The notes under the pieces were generated by a model. The model saw only the letters and a program-made list of their open reading frames with translations, was not told the origin of the DNA and searched no databases. Positions 61,577 to 64,000 of a stretch of 64,000 nucleotides of DNA are shown here, piece after piece (position 1 is the stretch's first letter; every line of letters starts with the position of its first letter). Position numbers and translations under genes: made by a program. The DNA is from Biostraticola tofi (lineage in GTDB: Bacteria > Pseudomonadota > Gammaproteobacteria > Enterobacterales > Enterobacteriaceae): contig NZ_SMCR01000009.1 of assembly GCF_004343195.1 (NCBI RefSeq), forward strand, positions 1 to 64,000, written 5' to 3'.

Positions 61577-62700
61577 AAAAAACCCGCCTGGCGATAGTCA
61601 GACAGAAATATCGTCCCGATGGGGGTGCCGAACGTTTCATCTCCCGAGCGCTTGAGGCGCTGGATAACCAGAATCTGGAGCTTAACATCATCACTCGTCA
61701 ATGGAGTGGTGAACCCAATCCTGACTGGCATGTGCACCTTTGCAATCCGCCCAAGTGGGGGCGCGTCTCCAGGGAGCGCCGCTTTGCCGATAGCGCACGC
61801 CAGTGTTGGCAACGTGAGCAGTTCGACCTGGTGCAGAGCCATGAACGCATCGCCGGCTGCGATGTTTTCCGGGCAGGCGACGGTGTCCATCAGGTCTGGC
61901 TCGAGCAGCGCGCCCGCATTATTCCGAGTTATCAGCGATTACTGACAGCCCTTAGCGGCTATCACCGTTATGTGCTGGCAGCCGAAAAGGAAATGTTCAA
62001 CTGCGGCTCACTGAAGAAAATTATCTGCAATTCAGAGATGGTCAAACAGCAGATCATCCGCTGTTATCAGGTGCCGGAAGATAAATTCGCTATTATTTAC
62101 AATGCCATTGACTGCAACCGGTTTTACCCGGCCGATGAAGCTGCCCGACTGCGAGCGCGCCGACAACTGGATCTGCCGGCAGATGCCTGTACGCTGATTT
62201 ACGTTGGCTCCGGCTTTGAACGCAAAGGGCTGAAACAGGCCATTACCGCCATTGCCAGCACCGACCGATATCTGATCGTGGTAGGACAGGATAAACACCA
62301 GCAGAAATACCGGGCTTTTGCCCAGAGCCTGGGTTGCCTGCAGCGTATTCGTTTCGTCGGCGTACAAAAGGAGGTGTTAGCCTTCTATCATGCTGCGGAT
62401 GGTTTGATATTGCCAACGCTCTACGATCCGTTTCCCAATGTTATCCTGGAGGCGATGGCCTGCGGACTGCCGGTGATTACCAGCCTGAGCTGCGGAGGGG
62501 CGGAATTTATTGAACAGGGCCGACAGGGCTTCGTTTGTGATGCACTGGATGCTGAATCCCTTGCCAGTTTCAGCGCACAGATTCCGCTGCGTCATCGCGA
62601 TCCACAGATGGGTTACCTGGCGCGTAAACGCGTGCTGGGCTGTACGCCAGCTCATCTTTCCGAGCAACTGCTCCAGCTTTATCAGCAGTTGCTGCCATAA
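61573..62700 (+). CDS. wabG: GT4 core glycosyltransferase WabG-like
   Basis: 375-residue GT-B transferase. The N-terminus LAIVRQKYRPDGGAERFISRALE and the CDVFRAGDGVHQVWL segment resemble Klebsiella/Serratia WabG, which adds galacturonic acid to heptose II, more than E. coli WaaG, which adds glucose to heptose II. The donor half has GSGFERKGL and the E-x7-E motif YDPFPNVILEAMACGLPVI. Coupling to waaQ (ATGA) is also the Klebsiella-type arrangement. WabG from memory of the family; WaaG-like glucosyltransferase is the alternative. Confidence 0.82.
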   Translation: MKKTRLAIVRQKYRPDGGAERFISRALEALDNQNLELNIITRQWSGEPNPDWHVHLCNPPKWGRVSRERRFADSARQCWQREQFDLVQSHERIAGCDVFRAGDGVHQVWLEQRARIIPSYQRLLTALSGYHRYVLAAEKEMFNCGSLKKIICNSEMVKQQIIRCYQVPEDKFAIIYNAIDCNRFYPADEAARLRARRQLDLPADACTLIYVGSGFERKGLKQAITAIASTDRYLIVVGQDKHQQKYRAFAQSLGCLQRIRFVGVQKEVLAFYHAADGLILPTLYDPFPNVILEAMACGLPVITSLSCGGAEFIEQGRQGFVCDALDAESLASFSAQIPLRHRDPQMGYLARKRVLGCTPAHLSEQLLQLYQQLLP

Positions 62701-62831
62701 TAAAAACACCGGATGTAATGAGGGAAAATGACTTATCTGTTAGCATGGCGATGCCTAAGGTGAGATTTGAATAATTTGGATAAAAACTAACTCAGCACAT
62801 CAATCGCTGTGCCTTACAATAGCTAACTATA

Positions 62832-64000
62832 ATGATATATAATTTAATCATCTATTTAATTCAGCCTCTTATCTGGTTGCGATTATTGTGGCGCAGTCGT
62901 AAAGCCCCTGCCTACCGCCGGCGCTGGGCTGAACGTTACGGTTTCTGCCGAGGTAAAGTCAAAGCCGGCGGCATCATGCTGCACTCGGTCTCCGTTGGAG
63001 AAACGCTGGCGGCTATTCCTCTGGTACGGGCCTTGCGTCATCGCTATCCGTTCCTGCCCATAACCGTCACCACCATGACGCCCACCGGTTCAGAACGCGT
63101 CCAGTCGGCATTCGGCAAAGACGTGCACCATGTCTATCTGCCCTACGATCTGCCAGGGGCGATGAATCGATTTTTGAATGAAGTTAACCCCAAGCTGGTT
63201 ATCGTAATGGAAACCGAGCTCTGGCCAAATCTTATCAAGTCACTGCATCAGCGCAAGATCCCCCTGGTGGTGGCCAACGCCCGGCTTTCAGCACGTTCAG
63301 CAGCAGGCTATAAAAAATTCAGCGGCTTTATCGGCAATATCATGCGCCGCATCACGCTTATCGCCGCACAGAATCAGGAAGACGGCGACCGCTTTCTTGA
63401 ACTGGGCCTCAAGCGTAATCAACTGGCGATTACCGGCAGCCTGAAATTCGATATCTCGATCACTCCGGAACTGGCCGCCAGAGCTCTCGCCCTGCGCCGG
63501 CAGTGGGCCCCTCGCCGGCCGGTATGGATCGCCACCAGTACCCACGATGGCGAAGAAACATTGATTCTGCAGGCCCATCGCCAGCTGCTGGCGGTGTTCC
63601 CGGAGCTGTTGTTGATGCTGGTGCCGCGGCATCCTGAACGCTTCATCAATGCGCGGGAATTGACGCAAAAAGCGGGGTTCAGCCAGATCCTGCGCAGTTC
63701 AGGCGAAATTCCTTCCTCCAGTACCCAGGTGATCATCGGCGACAGTATGGGCGAGCTGATGCTGCTGTATGGCATTGCCGATGTGGCTTTTGTCGGCGGC
63801 AGCCTGGTGGATCGCGGGGGCCATAACCCGCTTGAGGCTGCAGCCCATGCCATGCCGGTGCTGATGGGACCCCACACATTCAATTTCAAGGATATCTGCG
63901 CCAAACTCTCTGAGGCCGGCGGTCTTATCACCGTTACCGACGTGCCGTCGCTGGTCAAAGAAGTCACCACATTGCTGACCGACGAAGATTATCGGCTGTA
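62832..64000 (+). CDS. waaA: Kdo transferase WaaA (3' end cut by window)
   Basis: Adds Kdo residues from CMP-Kdo to lipid IVA, an essential step of lipid A-core assembly at the inner membrane. The visible part is 389 codons of about 425. The N-terminal membrane anchor (IYNLIIYLIQPLIWLRLLW) is followed by GGIMLHSVSVGETLAAIPLVRAL with the catalytic Glu, VMETELWPNL, TGSLKFDI and FVGGSLVDRGGHNPLEAAA. ATG 62832 gives an N-terminus of the usual length, though the ribosome site is weak. The frame is open to the last base; the stop lies outside. Confidence 0.96.
   Translation, partial: MIYNLIIYLIQPLIWLRLLWRSRKAPAYRRRWAERYGFCRGKVKAGGIMLHSVSVGETLAAIPLVRALRHRYPFLPITVTTMTPTGSERVQSAFGKDVHHVYLPYDLPGAMNRFLNEVNPKLVIVMETELWPNLIKSLHQRKIPLVVANARLSARSAAGYKKFSGFIGNIMRRITLIAAQNQEDGDRFLELGLKRNQLAITGSLKFDISITPELAARALALRRQWAPRRPVWIATSTHDGEETLILQAHRQLLAVFPELLLMLVPRHPERFINARELTQKAGFSQILRSSGEIPSSSTQVIIGDSMGELMLLYGIADVAFVGGSLVDRGGHNPLEAAAHAMPVLMGPHTFNFKDICAKLSEAGGLITVTDVPSLVKEVTTLLTDEDYRL

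Overview
The window is a compact 64 kb stretch of an enterobacterial (Enterobacterales) chromosome. Nearly every protein can be matched by family, length and motifs to an Escherichia coli K-12 gene, but the gene order departs from E. coli. ppc and metF are adjacent, cpxA is followed by trmL-cysE, oxyS is replaced by a peroxiredoxin-glutaredoxin fusion, and glpX and cdh are absent from their usual places. The lipopolysaccharide (LPS) core cluster is of the waaQ-wabG kind known from Klebsiella and Serratia. gpmI survives only as two end fragments in front of envC. Together this suggests a Yersinia/Serratia/Pectobacterium/Sodalis-side lineage, perhaps one undergoing gene loss. The genus is inference. 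I see no prophage, insertion sequence, CRISPR array, tRNA or plasmid gene.

Layout. 1-146: the P1 promoter of an rRNA operon firing leftwards out of the window. 0.1-3.1 kb: murI and btuB on the minus strand, behind a cobalamin riboswitch. 3.2-8.9 kb: trmA, yijD-fabR, sthA, oxyR and the Prx5-Grx fusion. 9-13.7 kb: argCBH and divergent argE around paired ARG boxes. 14-22.2 kb: ppc, metF, metBL and metJ, with tandem MetJ boxes at both met promoters. 22.3-31.1 kb: rpmE, priA, cytR, ftsN, hslVU (sigma-32 promoter), menA, rraA, zapB. 31.6-41.3 kb: glpFK, emrD, fpr, yiiQ, tpiA, sbp, pfkA, fieF. 41.3-44.1 kb: cpxP with the 3'-derived sRNA CpxQ, and cpxRA. 44.2-50.4 kb: trmL, cysE-gpsA-secB-grxC-yibN (minus), the gpmI remnant, envC and yibQ. 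50.6-64 kb: LPS core genes on the plus strand, from a GT4 transferase through hldD-waaF-waaC, several accessory transferases, a ligase, waaQ, wabG and waaA, which runs off the end.

How it works together. The window groups amino-acid biosynthesis (arginine, methionine, cysteine), central carbon metabolism (ppc, tpiA, pfkA, glycerol uptake), redox and envelope stress responses (OxyR, Cpx, HslVU), division (FtsN, ZapB, EnvC) and outer-membrane LPS assembly. Several control circuits can be read directly from sequence: the B12 riboswitch, ARG boxes, met boxes, a GlpR operator, a CpxR box and a sigma-32 promoter.

Most notable departures from the family norm: (1) GlpF has Ser instead of Asn in its first NPA motif; (2) gpmI is reduced to a fossil; (3) the LPS cluster holds an unassigned 305-residue DxD protein and divergent transferases in visibly A+T-richer DNA; (4) ftsN carries a recent 42-bp in-frame tandem duplication. 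I do not see a clearly new multi-gene system. The accessory LPS genes are the best place to look for new biochemistry.
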